Origin: Allacma fusca
Taxonomy: Eukaryota; Arthropoda; Collembola; Symphypleona; Sminthuridae
Direction of reading: 5' to 3'
Assembly: GCA_947179485.1 (NCBI GenBank)
Contig: OX359247.1
Span: 63,973,001 to 64,037,000 of the forward strand
Length of the DNA stretch: 64,000 bases
The position numbers were made by a program, and so were the translations under genes. Position 1 is the stretch's first letter. Every line of letters starts with the position of its first letter. This document shows, piece after piece, positions 22,137-37,100 of this stretch. The notes under the pieces are model-generated. The model did not search any database. It worked only from the letters and a program-made list of their open reading frames with translations, and had not been told where the DNA came from.

Positions 22137-25100
22137 TTAAAATAACTCTTTCCTAAAAATAAATCCAAATTCATCGCATTTTATTTTAAGTGTCCGAGCA
22201 AGCGTGGGCGGGCCGCAGTAGAAAACAGTAATCTTCCCTTTATTCTGATCTGCGAGCTGTTTAAAAAGCTGCAGGAAAACATTGTACTATTAGTATTTTT
22301 AAACGAGATGAGATAAGGTGGAAGGCTTAAATCAACTAACTACGTTCGGTAAAAAAAACGCACTACTGGAAGTTCCACAATTAATCTTACCTTATTCCAA
22401 TTTGGCCTGCCTGCATTGGTACGTGTTTTCAAACCTGTGATCAAATCCCTCTTTTCCTGTAGAAACAAATTTACACAATTTTTAAAAAGTTTCAGAACAT
22501 CTGGTAATCAATGTCCAACTTCTTGATATCATTTTGAGCATACGCACTTTGTCATGAAGTAAATCAAGTGCCAGCTGTAGCCCCACAGCCTTCATATCGG
22601 TTCTTTGAAGCGCAGAAGTGATGTACATATGCATGTCCAAAAATCTTTCCATTGCTCCACCAATCTCGGCTTGTTCTATCTCCAGCTGAGACAGCAAATG
22701 AACAAACCACTCAAAGGAACGTTGTTCTCGGTTAATCCACAAGAAATCCACCTGAATTTTTTCAATAGAATACATCACCTTCTTTTAGTCATTTGAGTAG
22801 AAGGTTTTCTAAGCTGAGAAATTAAAGCTGTAAAATTGAAGTGGTGTACATAAATACATAATATACCATAATATGCTAAATAAGTGATTAATTTTGAACT
22901 AAGGATTATGCCATTTCCTGATAATTCATTTGTAATATAAGCTGTATAACTGTATAACTTGACCTTTTTCAAGTTAAAGACAGAGGAAGGCATATCATAA
23001 CACCAGGTGTGTTGGCAACTGGGACAAGTAAATCGGGCAGCCCAATAGCGGCACATAATTGATTGCAGAATGGACGCAAATGGTGTTACCCCGATCCCTG
23101 TGGCAATCAAAACAGCATGCTGAGCGCGGAAGATGTGGCTTGAAGGTGCACCGTACGGACCATCAACATAAATCTAAAAGACAAATGAAAGTAGGAGTTG
23201 CACAACTTCACTGAATAACTTGTTCCAATTTGAGTGTAGTCAGCTAGCATAATTACCTCCAAAGATCTTCCAGTATTCCTGTCATTCCCAGTGGTTGCAG
23301 TGACAATAAAGCTAGAAAAACTTTGTTTTCCAATCCCGCCCCCTCCATTCAATCCGAAGGAAGATTCCCCTTCTTCAGCCAACCTTTCATTGCATTCATT
23401 TGCGTTGTTCTCCACATCAGACATACTGGAGTATCCATCGAAGGTGGGTGTTTTTAGCATTATAATCGTTGGTTTATGCCTCATGTATCGCAAGCTATCT
23501 GCTAAAATTTGACCCCGACTGCCACCTTTACTTCCAAGGGGTCCTGGAAGTTTACTTGGGTCGCTCTCCACACTCTGGACAGATAAGGAGCGTTGTACGG
23601 CTGGATTCTGGCGGACGCTGAAATTGGAACCCAAATGTTTATTTGTATTTCAAAATCTCTGTTTTAATATTGTTGACGCAAATCCAGTTTGCAACTTGCA
23701 AATAAAATATTTCAAAAAAAGGTATTATATACATACATATAAGCGTCAAAAATAAGGTGTACTCACATTAGCTTCCGCTCCCTATCTGTTAATCTTCCGT
23801 GGACATTTGGCAGCGATTTCGTAGATTCCAGTTTGGGCTTATGCAATCGCATTGGGATTTCCTTCTTTCTTACCATACCTTCTGACTCACTCATTGCTTC
23901 TATGGAACTAACTATTTCTGTAAAATATCATTTTTATATCATTTTTAATCAGTCAATTTACAATGATAGCCGACATTCATTATGATGTCCTCCCATCAGC
24001 AGGAAATTTCGTGCTAAAAAAGTATAAAGGTTGTTTCATATTTTTCTCTCCCCCTACCCTACATAAGTTAGTAACTCGTAACAAATATTATACACCCAGT
24101 TTTGTAGCAGAATCTTTTTCAGAGTCCTAAAATTTGTTTTATTGTCCTAGGTTAATTTTTGGAGTCACAGCGGTGACGGTCGTTAAAAATCGGGTTTTTA
24201 CGGATTATGATTTCAGCAATTGTTCATTTCAACACCAAAAACTGACCGAGATAAATGAAATAAATTATATAAAATCTGGAAAAGATTTTGCTATAAACCG
24301 GGAAACATGGCTGGGAGGAGCAGGGACAAAAATCATATGAAACACCCTGTACATTCTGAACGGTAAATTCCAGTACGGCGTTTTAAGAGGAGTGCAGCTA
24401 TGTATAGAGAAAGTTGTCTGCACTGACCTAGTTCTGGTATCATTGTGGTTATACATACGTGGTGCATACTCAATGGCAGATGCATACATAATTAATTGTA
24501 TGTATATATAATTATGTCTACAAGGAATTATGCACAGTCTTGGAATAAATTATAAACGTGAAATTAGTCATACCCTTATGGGATGAATCAGGTGATGCCG
24601 TGGCTGAGCTAGAAGGGTCCAACGTGGAAATAGAATCTCCCACAGATTTCAGTGCAATTCTGTCTTCGAAAGCAACTTTTCGTACATTATTTTCGATGGT
24701 AATAGGTGTATATTTTCCAACATTGGGGTTAGCTTTGATCCTGAAACAAATACAAGTGATTGCAAGTCTTGAAGCCTTAGAAATTGTTTATTTGTACATC
24801 AACACTACTTTTACTTTCTGATTACAGTAGTTTCATATATACATAATTACATATAATTACATACATAGGGCTTCTTTCTTACTACGTGGGATGCCATAAC
24901 ACATTTTTCTTTTCTTCTCTGGTTCATACCAGTTAGTAAGCTTAAAACGACTGTTAATCAGGAAATTTTATGAACTTACCAAAGAGCTTATATCGCAAGT
25001 TCTTATGTCAAGTGAGTACAACAATACAAATTAAACGTCAAGCAAACCATATCATTCCAAATATACTCAACAATTTAAATTACCAACAAAATACTCGGAA

Positions 25101-28100
25101 TGTACCGGCAAATGTCGCGTCGCCCAATGTACCGTCGCCTGTGGGGGTTAGAAATGTTCACTCAGATCATGGATGTAAAAACAAAGTTACAAGAAAATTG
25201 TAGATAAAATGGCAGGAATCCAATATTTTTAAGCTCCTATGTGTGCAGGTTCTCATTAGAAGAGGAGAAAATACCTTTCGTAGCACCCAGTACGTAAGAA
25301 CAACGTGAACTATATGCACGGAGGAAACTTAATTTGTAATTTCCATCTCTACAGTATTACTTTGATAAATGTACCTATTGACATCTTTATATATAATTAT
25401 ATTTTCAAACAATAATAATAGTAGTTCATCTTTAAGCGTAAGTACATTAGAAGGTAAGAATAGGTCGAAAAGTTACTTACGATCGATTTCGATAATTGCC
25501 AAAAGTGGGCATCTTATTGTTAGCAGTCAAAGGAACTTCCTCCCCACTGCTATTCAACAACTTAGTCTGCTCTTGCTCAAAATATTCGTAGATCCGGTTC
25601 GTCCACTGACCCGCGGCACGAACGTGCAAATGAATCTCACCTTGATATTTTCATATAAAAATTACAAATAATAATTACAATTACTACAAAGTGTAGGGGA
25701 CGAACAACATTTGTTTCATTACCTTTTTCCTCCGGAGCACTGCTAATAGTGAAAGGATGCCATTCGTATTTTGCAATTTGCGGGATTCTCACAAACACAT
25801 AATCTCCAGGAGCAAATTCAAAATTTGGAGGACGTTTGATAGTGAGCTGAGTTACCCTTGACGGGAGTAACATCCCTGACCTTATGTAAGTCCTACCTCG
25901 ACCCATTTTCCAATGGTAGTAACGGAGTGCCTGTGTAAGGAAATGAAAGACATTTATTCTTGTGTCATTAGGTTTAACAACTGCTCCCATTCCATTGTAA
26001 CTGTAACTACCTCACTTTAACTCTGCTCCTATTTATTATGGCATTATCTGTACCCGTCACATTTCCCCACTTCTACGGAACATTGAGTAATAAATCAATG
26101 GAGACAGATTCGTATGTTCAGTTTATCTTATGAAATTAAGTGCAGAGCCTTATGGTAGATACTATGGAGAAAGAAAATCTCATAACACAAGCATTCCACT
26201 TGAGCCTCGTTAGTCACATCTACGAATGCAATAGCAGAGTCTGCCCATAAAAACGTTGACAAGTAAATAAACTGCTAATGATGTCTAAAAAGAGTAGGCA
26301 TCCTACCGTGCTTTTCACTTTTCTCACACATTAATGTCAACGTAAGATTTATTTTTTCTTCCCGTTTTTATCTTGAAGTGATTCAGTTACATCTGGGCTT
26401 TTAATGTGCACGTACATAGCTGACAAACGCAAGGGTCAACAATGGAGTGCAAGTAAATCATTGGAATGAATCCATTGAATGAAAATGCATTAAGAGCCAT
26501 TAGCAATGTCAATAGTTACAAGCAATTTGCTAGCACATTGCAGATATAAAACGAATTATTACTTCACCTTTCAGGATGTCTGGTAACCTCAAACTGAAGT
26601 ATTTGGTAAATGTTGTGAGTACTCCTTGAAAGTTATGAGAGTTGTTATAAGAGTAAGCCAGAGAGTAAAAAGTACACGTAAGATATAATCAAGGTATGAG
26701 GAGAAACTTCCATGTATGTATATTACCGGTTAACAAGCGAAAGGCATTATCTGCTTCGTTGTTATACTCAAGCATAAATATCAGTGAATAAGAATTATTA
26801 CATGTGAAAATATACAAGAGTTTAGAATGAAAGATGAATGACTTACAATTTGTTAAGAAGCAGAGACAGAAATCATCGTACAGTAATAACGAAATATATA
26901 ATATAGCATACTATATAGCAGATGTGCATTTCGGCTTAATACATTTTTACTCCGATCTTGACTTGAGAAGTGACTTGCCTCTTGGATAACAATTAACGAT
27001 AAAATGCAAAATGAAAATTTTATATCAAAATTCCTTAATTATTTCATTTGTTCAATACTGCTTCTTAACTATTTGAAATATAAATATTTGTATAACTGAG
27101 TCTGTAGATACTCACACCTTGTTTCTCGGCCGATAACTGAGACAAACTCAGAGGGAGCCAACGAGAACAGCATTAAAATTCTTTTGCGGTCATCAATTTT
27201 GCAGGTGTTTATTTTTATTTTTATTTTATTTTGACTAAGAAGCAAAGTCGTAGGATAGAGTTGAGCAGCTACTTACTTGCTCAATAAGAAAAATGACTCC
27301 TGGGCCGATGAACCATTTCCAGAAGTTGGGCGCGTGAATAACAAGGAGGGTCCAGAAGGCAACGTAGAGCAGATGAGTCCAATAAAAAACCTAATAGACA
27401 AAACTGCTGTTGAGTTAGTACAAAAGATGTAAACTAACGTAGGAAAAAGAACATGACATAATTTACTTCGAAACATCCACCCCTTCGTACGAATGGTAGC
27501 GAGCAGATGACCATTAAAGTAAGGATAATCATAAGCACAACTCCAGAGTTTAGGGCACATCCAGGGATAAGCCCCCATTTTGTTGTTACCGAGGGATCAA
27601 ACAGGAAAGACAAATAAGTTACGTTTGGGCTTGAGATTGTTTCTAAGATGTCTTCGTCTACAAAATAAACAAATTATATTTATAGGAATATTTTGAGACA
27701 AAAACTCCTCACTGAAATTTTCAAGCTACGCAGATCTGTATGTACATAAATTTACACATAACGTATAGGGAAATATCAATGAAACCTTTGGTGGTATTCA
27801 CAAGATGCATGACAGTGTGGAGGACACTGAAGAAGAAAATAAACCAGCCTGTCATCTTATGGAAATAAATATGTTGATCAATGGGAAGGTACGAGCCCGC
27901 CCCGCGGGCCCTCAAAAACGTCAAGGTTTGTCGTAGCATCATTACCACGATAAACGTGCAGTTAAAATTCAGGCACTGGCCTATAAAAAATTAATTAAAA
28001 CTCGCTTATTTCAAGCATTTCCTTGAGAACATTTCTTTTTATATTCATATCTACACCTACATATCGGATTCATTGTGTTTACCAGCAGCTCTTGCAACCA

Positions 28101-31100
28101 CCAAGTAATCCGTGGACTTAGAATCGTAATTTTCGCCCCTCCAGCGCCAGCAGAAGATCCGGTACAGGAATAAACCAATGTTCGTAAGTAGAAATGCCGC
28201 TAGCCAAAGGAGGTAAACATAATTGTTTCGGAAGTAAAGGGGAGAAAGTTGATGGGGTTTCCAAGACCGCAGTGTGGCTATTACAGACTTTTTGCTTTCA
28301 CGTGGCTTCGGGGGAACTAACCAGCGCTCGATACTGAATTCCGAAAACCAGTACTAATTAGTTTATAAAGACTCGAAGAGTAGCAATATTTATTCAATGT
28401 CAGGTTAATTAACCTTATAGACAGATTTTCCAACAGCCCACCATGTTTTTCAAGCTGCGCCTTCAAAGCCTCATAAGTTAGCGCGCCGCGTCGCTCTACA
28501 TCAGCATCCTCAAAGAGTGCCATTGTCAGTTTATCTATTCTTCCAAAGTATTGAATTATTTCACATAATAGAACAAATAAGGTAAATGTAATCAAATACG
28601 CGCAAAGTTTAAAAAATGGTAACATTAAAAAGGCAAAACAAAACAAATACGAAATTGAAAACGAAAATAATAATAAAATAATAATAATGGTAAAATGAAA
28701 AAAACGTACTGATTTGTTCATCGCTGAATTTCATTCCATTTTCCTCCATACAAGCTGTCATCACTTGTTGCAATTCCGCCGCCTGGATTAGTCCATCCCC
28801 ATCCACATCGTATACTTTAAAAAGGAAGTGAATCTTGTCATCCGGGTTTTGCCCAGTGAATTGGTGCATACAGTCGAGGAACTCCTGGAGAGAGATCGAA
28901 CCGGAAGCATCCTGATCGAATATCTCGAAAACTCTTTCCGTAAAGAATTGCTACAAGTAGAAATAAAATGATGTGCTATAACTCACATACCTCATATTTT
29001 CAATGTGTAAGTTCAACTTTTAGGATCCATAAATTTCTGAGCGTACGTTTTTTGTTTGAATAATTTTATTAAAATCTTCCTTTCTAATTTCATCCCCATC
29101 CCCAACATACTGCCGGAATAGTTTTTCGAGCCATTGGATATTCTCGGTTGTGAGACGACTGCTGGACCTGCATGAACAAGGATTTCGTTAGTACCATCGG
29201 TAGCCCATGCCAGTGAGTGGAATTACTTTGTTCTTGAGTTTTTGTTGCCCCATGAAAAACAATCCCGCTAACCTTGCACTGCTCAACTGGGAAATAAAAT
29301 CCATGACCTGATCAGCAGTGACGACTCCGTCCAAGTCTTTATCAATGAGTCGAAACAATTTGTTTAGAACCTAATATTCAGAGATTAACGCTCAAATTAA
29401 TTCAAGATTCATTGTTATTATTATTTCATCATCAATGATCAATCATCCTCACAACAAATTACAAACGACAAACAATAGGAATATTAACGGACTAAAATCA
29501 GCAATGCCCACAAAAAGTAATTTAACATGAAATGCACATGAGATACAATCATGAGTAATTACATGGAATAACATAAAAACCAAGTTACATTTTTCGTCTT
29601 GAAAATGGTGCAAAAGTTGTCGAAATTCACATCCGCTTCCTTGCAAACCGCATAAGTCACACTTTCGATCACTTCCACAAAATCCTGTTGCTTCTCTTCG
29701 CTATACAAGAATTATTTTAAAAAGCGTTAATGTTAATATCACATGACCCAAGTTCCTAATTCCTTGCATTATAAACCCCACACTTTAAACGGACTTTAAC
29801 AGTCGCACATGCAAACTACACACATAGATCCCGTATTATTCAATCTGCAGTTGTAATTGCAGTTTCCATAATTAAGAGCCAGTCACAACATAACCTAGTA
29901 GGTATGTTCTACACATACGCACTTGCTCCACGCAAAATCATATGTTGGCAAATAGGATCTGATTTGTCTTGCAGTTTACTCTTACTCTATTATATCGCAC
30001 TCACTCACTTTCAACACAACTTTGCAAATTCCCGCAGAAACATTGTTTTTTTTAAATAAATAGCTTTAGGGAATTCTACATGAAAATTCTGCAGGTAATG
30101 CAAATTTTTGTTCCATAACGATTGGCGATATTCTCAAGAGGAATCTTATTTGACCTAACATCAGAAGAGAGGATTAGAGATATGAGGAAGTTAAAATCTA
30201 TTCATTTATTTAGCAGACCGTGCCTACAGTTTCCTCACTCAACAAGTTCCATTCCTACTGTAGGAAACACAAGGTTGAGTTTCTAAAGAATTATTATTAA
30301 AGATTACAGGTCTGCCTGTACAGAGTGGATAGGGAAGTTCTATGAAACCTGTCTCTTAGCACAATGACGACAGGGTGTTATTACATAATGGGGAGTCGGG
30401 CGTTATTATTGCAGAAGGTACACATTGTTGTGGCTTGAGGTATGGGCCCCGAGACTCTTATCTCTTAGATTTATGCAATGGAAAAAAGATGAAATTTATT
30501 CATAAGAACATTAGCAGTATAAGAAAAGAGCTTTAAACAGGCAATTTACGTGCATGCAGAATTACCACTGCATTTGCTATACAAGGGAGTCTCGCGATGA
30601 CAGATATAGCAGGACTCATAGGAATATCCGCACATCCACACAAACCTTACAAATACTATACTGCATCATGTCATTTGGATCCATGTATATAACTTTTCTT
30701 CTATGAAATCAATACATAATAGAACTCCCAGGCCTCACTTCGTTTTTTATTCAGTCTCAAGAACAAATTCGAATTCTAACAACTCATGTGTACACATATA
30801 TTTCTACGTAAGTATACATATATTATGTTTGCTGAAGAAAAAGAAAAAAACTGACTATCCAGACCTGATTACTGCTTCACGGGTTTTTTTATGTCAATTG
30901 GCTTGGACCAGTTTGGACAAGGAGGATGGTGTGCTACATTATGCTTCAAAACTTGTTACACATGTAACCTTCAATGGTGCATACAAAACTCAAGCCTCCT
31001 ATTCTGTCTGTCTAATTGTCCCCACACACTATTTTATTTACTTTTTTTCCCACATTTTAAATCAAAGTCAATGCTAACTTCATTCATTTGAATACCTACT

Positions 31101-34100
31101 ACGTTTGTTTTAACTTTCGAGAAAAAAAATTATTTACTCTATCGAAATATTTACAGCATGTCAGGAATTCCCCTGGAGTGGGAGTTTGATGTAGGCTTAC
31201 GTCAACAACAACGTTTATCACGGAGAAACAGGTAGCCATTTTGGATCTTTCTTCTATTAATCGCGCGTATCGTCGGCTAAAATAAAAAATGCTTAGAATG
31301 CAGACCGGCTATTTAGCGCTGTCGCTCAAAACTCAAACCAGCCATAATTCCCACATTTCCCTCAACTTGACCACACTTTACATAACCCCTCCACTTCCCC
31401 TTCAAATACATAACCCCTCCACTTTCCCTCAACTTCCCCTTCAAATACATAACCCCTCCACTTCCCCTATAAACACATAACCCCTTCACTTCCCCTTCAA
31501 ATCCATAACTCCTGGGAAGTGGAGGGGAAGTGGAGGGGAAGTGGAGGGGAAGTGGAGGGGAAGTGGAGGGGAAGTGGAGGGGAAGTGGAGGGGAAGTGGA
31601 GGGGAAGTGGAGGGGAAGTGGAGGGGAAGTGGAGGGGAAGTGGAGGGGAAGTGGAGGGGAAGTGGAGGGGAATTGTGGGGTAGTGGAGGTGAACTCCACT
31701 CCACGTACATGATATACTGCAAAGAGGAATTATGGCCGGGTTTCACTTTACAGTTTCTAGTGGGAGCGCTATAGCCGGGTTTCATTTTAGGTGTTTTAAA
31801 TTATAGCCGGTTAGGAAGTTTAGCCGACGGTATGCAGTATTGTGATTACAAGTATTGGTCATGGTAATTATATGCGATTAATATTAGTTACATACCATCC
31901 CAATGCTTATTTAACAAGTTTTTGAATTGTTTGTTTATCGGGTTCAAATGAAGAATTCAGTAAAAGAGAGGCAAAAATAATTTTATGTTACCGATTCATT
32001 CGGGACTTCAAGAATTCGATCCATTCCTCTTGCTTCAACAGACGAGTCTGGCTGTGGTCAAAGAGGGAAAAAAGTTTTGCCAGGAGTTCCTGCAATGTTC
32101 GAAAATTTTGTAATGGCTTTATTTCTTCGATGCACCTTTGCCTCATTGTGCATGAAGCAAATGGCACACTTTGATAATAAAAACTTCCATACAGATTCTT
32201 ATTTTAAGCAATGGCTTGTGAGATAATTTCTGCAGCTTTTTTTATTTACCGGTTCACCACAAGCAACATAGTCAACGACGTTCTTCGTTTCGAAGTCACC
32301 TGCTGACATTACGTATTATAATCAACTAAAAGCACACCTATGAATAGGTATAATTATACGAAAATGCCCTGCTGCAACCTATGAACTGAATAGCTAAGTA
32401 ATTTTTAGCCATTAGATAATGTTTGCATGGCTTCATTGTTTTCTCTGAGTGAACTCGTAAGTTTAGTTGTTCAATGAGGGGAAAAAATCGAGAAACTAAA
32501 TTTGTATACGTATTTACTTTAAGTTCGTGTATTTTGCTCTGGCTTTAAGAAACTTCTTGTAAGAACAAAATCTTTAAGAAAGGAAAAATTATTTTGACCC
32601 ATTGATACTTGCCACAACGTAATTTTGCTCTCCCTATGTAAATACATATAAGAGCATATTTCTATGAAGGAGTTCCAACTAATTGCTTTCAGGGGCGCTC
32701 TTATAGAAAGTTTACTCTTGTTTTGCAAACTGATAAAAAAGAAGGTCCTACATGCCAAAAGCTTATTCTTAAAGATTGACGGTTAAGCCGTGTATGAGAA
32801 ATCAATCTAAAAAATAGGGAGCAAGTAATTTAACAAAGATACACAGTTGCTTTGTTTTGTAAGTGAACGTTTTCGCTGCTACACGGCATGAATTCCTCAG
32901 GATTTTTTAATCTAAGTGCGGTTGAATTAATTACACCTAAAAATGACAAAGGAAAAACATTGAGTAATTGTAATAGTTCCCTTGCATTAGTGACGTTGTA
33001 GGGAGGGACACACTCACGGAGTATCTGTACATGCAATTTTCTATGCGCACACCAACAATAAAAACATGTTTTATAACCACCTTACGTCTACATCTAATTT
33101 ACTTACTGACAATGAGTTTTATTTCTGGTAATGCATGGTAAAGCGGTTCCGGTTGGGCTATTGTCGAAGCTCATTTCCAGAAACATCGTAAAAGATTTGG
33201 TAGATAGTAGCAAATAATCGTAATTATATGTATTATCGCCAGAGGTGTGGAATATTTTGAAATATTGTATTTAAAATAGTATTTGAAATACATTCGGTAT
33301 TTTGTATTTGGTATTTTTCTCGCCGTAAATGTTTCAAGATATTTTGTATTTCGTATTTTGTCAGCACCAAAATTTCCACTGTATTTTGTATTTCGTATTT
33401 TCAAGATCACCGAACGTTATGATATTTTGTATTTATTTATCTTGTAACGTTGTCGATCCCGTAATTTAAATACAAAATAAAATTTTAAAATACATAACTC
33501 TGTCTACTGCCAAAGTTGTCCGTAGCACATGTTCAAATAAATTTTTTAAAGCTAAAAGCACTAATTTGAAACATTTTGAAACCAATTCTTTAACTATTTT
33601 GGTTTGTTTGATGTACTTACTTATTGAATAAAAATAAATTAAATTATGTGGGGGCTATAAAAAATATTAGTAACGCCAACATAAAATCGGTGATAAATTA
33701 CCCAGGAGTTATAAGGTTATTCGTTTTAAGGAAAAATATTCTGTATCTAGGGTAATGTTACTTACTTTGATCTACAAAGTTGCACAACTCTAAACTCTAT
33801 TCACGTCCCTGTGACCTTACGTTTCGCGAATAATTTTCGGATATCCAATTATTTGGTTCAACTGTCCAAGACTGTTTGAGAGAATACACTTGAGATACAG
33901 TTACATCTCAGACATGTACTTTGAGATGAATTCGAGAGTATTTTCAATATGTATTTTATATTTCAAATATGGTATTTTCATTTCGTATTTTCGTTTTTGT
34001 TGGAAAAAAAGTATTTTATTTTGTAACTTGTCAAAATTCTTGCGGATATTTGTATTGTATTTTGTATCTTAACTAAGTAACTCCTAGTATTTGTATTTTA

Positions 34101-37100
34101 TATTTTTATTTTAATGTGTCTGGAAATGTATTTGTATTTTATATTTTAATAATAAATTTCCTGTATTTTCCACACCTCTGATTATCGCTTATATGTATAT
34201 ATGCCTTTGGGAGAATGTTATAACTACTGGGAATCAACAAAAGATTTCGAACATTATGGCAGGCTTGTAAAATTCTTAAAGGGTAGTGGGTTTAAAAAAA
34301 CGTCCCATTACCTGTCCTACGGAGGATTAGAAATTGATTACAAGTCAATTAAGCTCCTATGAAGATCATAATAAGGGTAAAATAATTTCCTCCATCTGCA
34401 GATGCAGGATCAGAGCTGCTTTCAGGTAGCAAAAAATCAAGATCTGCACCTGAACCCGACCCGCACCTGAAATATCAGGTTAATTTTTTTCGTTGACCCG
34501 AACTTGGCCCTCCGGATCCGGGTTAATATCCGCACCTGTCAGGTATTTTTGGATCAGGTATTGCTTGGCTACCCGCACCTGAAAAAATACCTGAGGTGCG
34601 GATCTCAAAACAAACCCGACCCGAACTTGAACCCGAACCTGAACCCGAACCCGACTTTCAATTATTTTGTCAGAGGAAACTTATAAACATAAGTTCTATC
34701 CTAAGACTTGATCAAAGTAGATATTATTTACAAATGACATTAAGTTACAAATGCAAAAATTAGTATCTAATTTTAAGTGACAAGCAGCACAAAAAGCATG
34801 GGAACAGCTATTGAAGCTTCCCCAAGTATTCTCTGAGTGATAGCTTTAGAAAGAGACCGCAGATAATCATCATGCTTTTCAAATTTTAACGAAGTTAAGG
34901 CACAAGTATATACGCAATATATTCCAAATCGATGATGTCTATGTTTGCTACAACGCTAAGGCTATATCATGAAATTAATTAGCAAAGTTAGGTTGTTTGT
35001 TAATTTAATTGATATGGCGGCTCTCATTGAGCTCAGGTATATTTTTTAAACCCGAACTTGATCGTAACCCGACCTGTAATATCAGGTGCGGATCCTGGAT
35101 GTACCCGCACTTGACCCGAATCTCAGGTACTTTTTTTTGTAGCTGACCCGAACCCGACCCGACGGGTATTTTTCAGGTACTACCTGATACCTGCAAGCAG
35201 CTCTGTGCAGGATTGTATAATGGACAATATAAGTTTTACAGAAGCTCTGTAAAAACAGAAAGAACTGTATCCCAGTACAGAATATTATGGGGGAAATTGT
35301 ATATTAGTAATAAACACTTCTATTACTTCAAACCACCTTGAGCAGATTAATTTTATTAGTTGCTATGTCATGTTATGTGTCATCATTCCCAAATGAACTG
35401 AGTTAGCAAGACTTTACCCGGTTCGAATACATGGAAAAATTGCCTCATGAGCTACTTTCAAACTGTAGTCCCGTTACCTGAAAAATCTCATTTGTACGTC
35501 AATGAGTTCAAAAAAGTCAAAATTAAGATATCCAGATGTTTTAACGGCGTGTGTACCAATGCATAGCATGTAATTATGTATATACAGATATATCCGCTTG
35601 ACTTTAGAATGTTGTATATTCAAGTAGAAATATTAATAGGCGTGTGCATTAACAGGCAACAGTGTACAAATTATGGTGGTATTACAAGTAATTAAAACAG
35701 AAATGACCACAGCCAACAATCCTCGTCGCAAATCCTAGGATTGGATTAGAACTTTTTGCCAAATTGAGCTAATCTGAGAAATAAATACTGGAATAAAAGC
35801 ATCTATCGGCAGACTAAAATCACAGTCTTTTGTAATAACAAGAGTTTAGCCTCCAATAAAATTCTTGACTACGCCTGAAGATGCCAGTATTGCGAAGTCT
35901 CAACGAGAAACTTGTTTCTGTTTTCATTTTCCACCCCAACAAATGCGGCCACAACCTCGTGTAATTATCTGTCGACTCTCCATATTCTAAAGTAAATTAC
36001 GACCCTTAAGGAGCAATATGCTCAAGTTCAAAAACCGTTTCATCCTTTTTTATACCATTTGTATAGGAAATTGGAACAAGTTTATGATAACGATCGCAGC
36101 TACACTTCAACACTGTCACGTCACAATAGAAACTAATGATGAGCGCTGCCATTTAATTCCCCTACTTCCACAATCTGCATGGATGTGAGTTGCAGAAAAC
36201 AATTGAAAACCGTCATTATTTAGATCTACAAATGCATGTATATGCACAGATATGTGCAAATGTAAGCGCATACAAACATTCACTTTGAGATACAATGAGT
36301 ATGGAACTAAATTCCGAAGATTCATGCTCAAAGGATATTTCACGGGATCATTAAAAGGAATCACAACAATGAGAACTGCACACGAAGACAGGAGATATTG
36401 CATTAATTGTAAGACTACAATGCACAAACATTATGTAAATAACATGGTAAAAACTACCAAGTTCATGGTATAAAAAGCTCCGTAGCCCTTTATACTCGTC
36501 TGTACTTACGTAGCTTAAAAGGTGATGTATGTATGCTTTCGTAGGCACAAGGAATACGAGTTACGCTTAAAAAATAGTTATGTATATACGTACGTGTGCT
36601 AGAAGCAATGCCAAGGTCTTCCTTATCACGCTTTGCTATTACAGCATAAAAACATCACTGACGGGGTTCAAGACTTAACTTGTAAAACTTACTTAAGCTG
36701 TATCAAGCTGAATTATAGCATTAAGTGTTTTAATTCCTCACGATAAACACCAAAGATATTACAATCATTGGTTTTTTCCTTTTGTCTTCGCTTTCCACCA
36801 CGCCTCTCCTAATCTCTATCATCTTTTCAATGTGTACCGGACCATACTTCTTTATGCACTTTCAAAGCATAATCCAAATGAATGTAAAAAAAAGTCTGAA
36901 TGCATTGCAAATCCTAAATCTTATTGTGAATTGAAACATGGGAATTTTAATAAAGATAATTCCATGACCAGAGATTTAAATGATGGTGGAAATGGTGGAA
37001 ATGGTGGAAATGGTGGAAATGGTTTAAGCTGGAGGGCCTGATAAAGGGAACGAACCGTGTTGGCAAAGGTCTTGACGAACAAGTCCTCCCGGATCTTGTC

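Noticed and set aside
31313..31785. Long frames of repeated PLPLHFPSTSP or GEVEGKWRGS
   Set aside because: They arise from the 11-bp minisatellite, which is open in several frames on both strands.
32830..33036. Minus frame with PPYNVTNARELLQLLNVFPL as an extra NOX5 exon
   Set aside because: No EF-hand or oxidase similarity, and neighbouring exons already join in phase without it.
36921..37055. PPFPPF tail on the NOX5 N-terminal exon
   Set aside because: Read-through of the GGTGGAAAT repeat. A GTTCGT donor at 37055 gives the phase-0 junction that matches the other EF-hand exon junctions.
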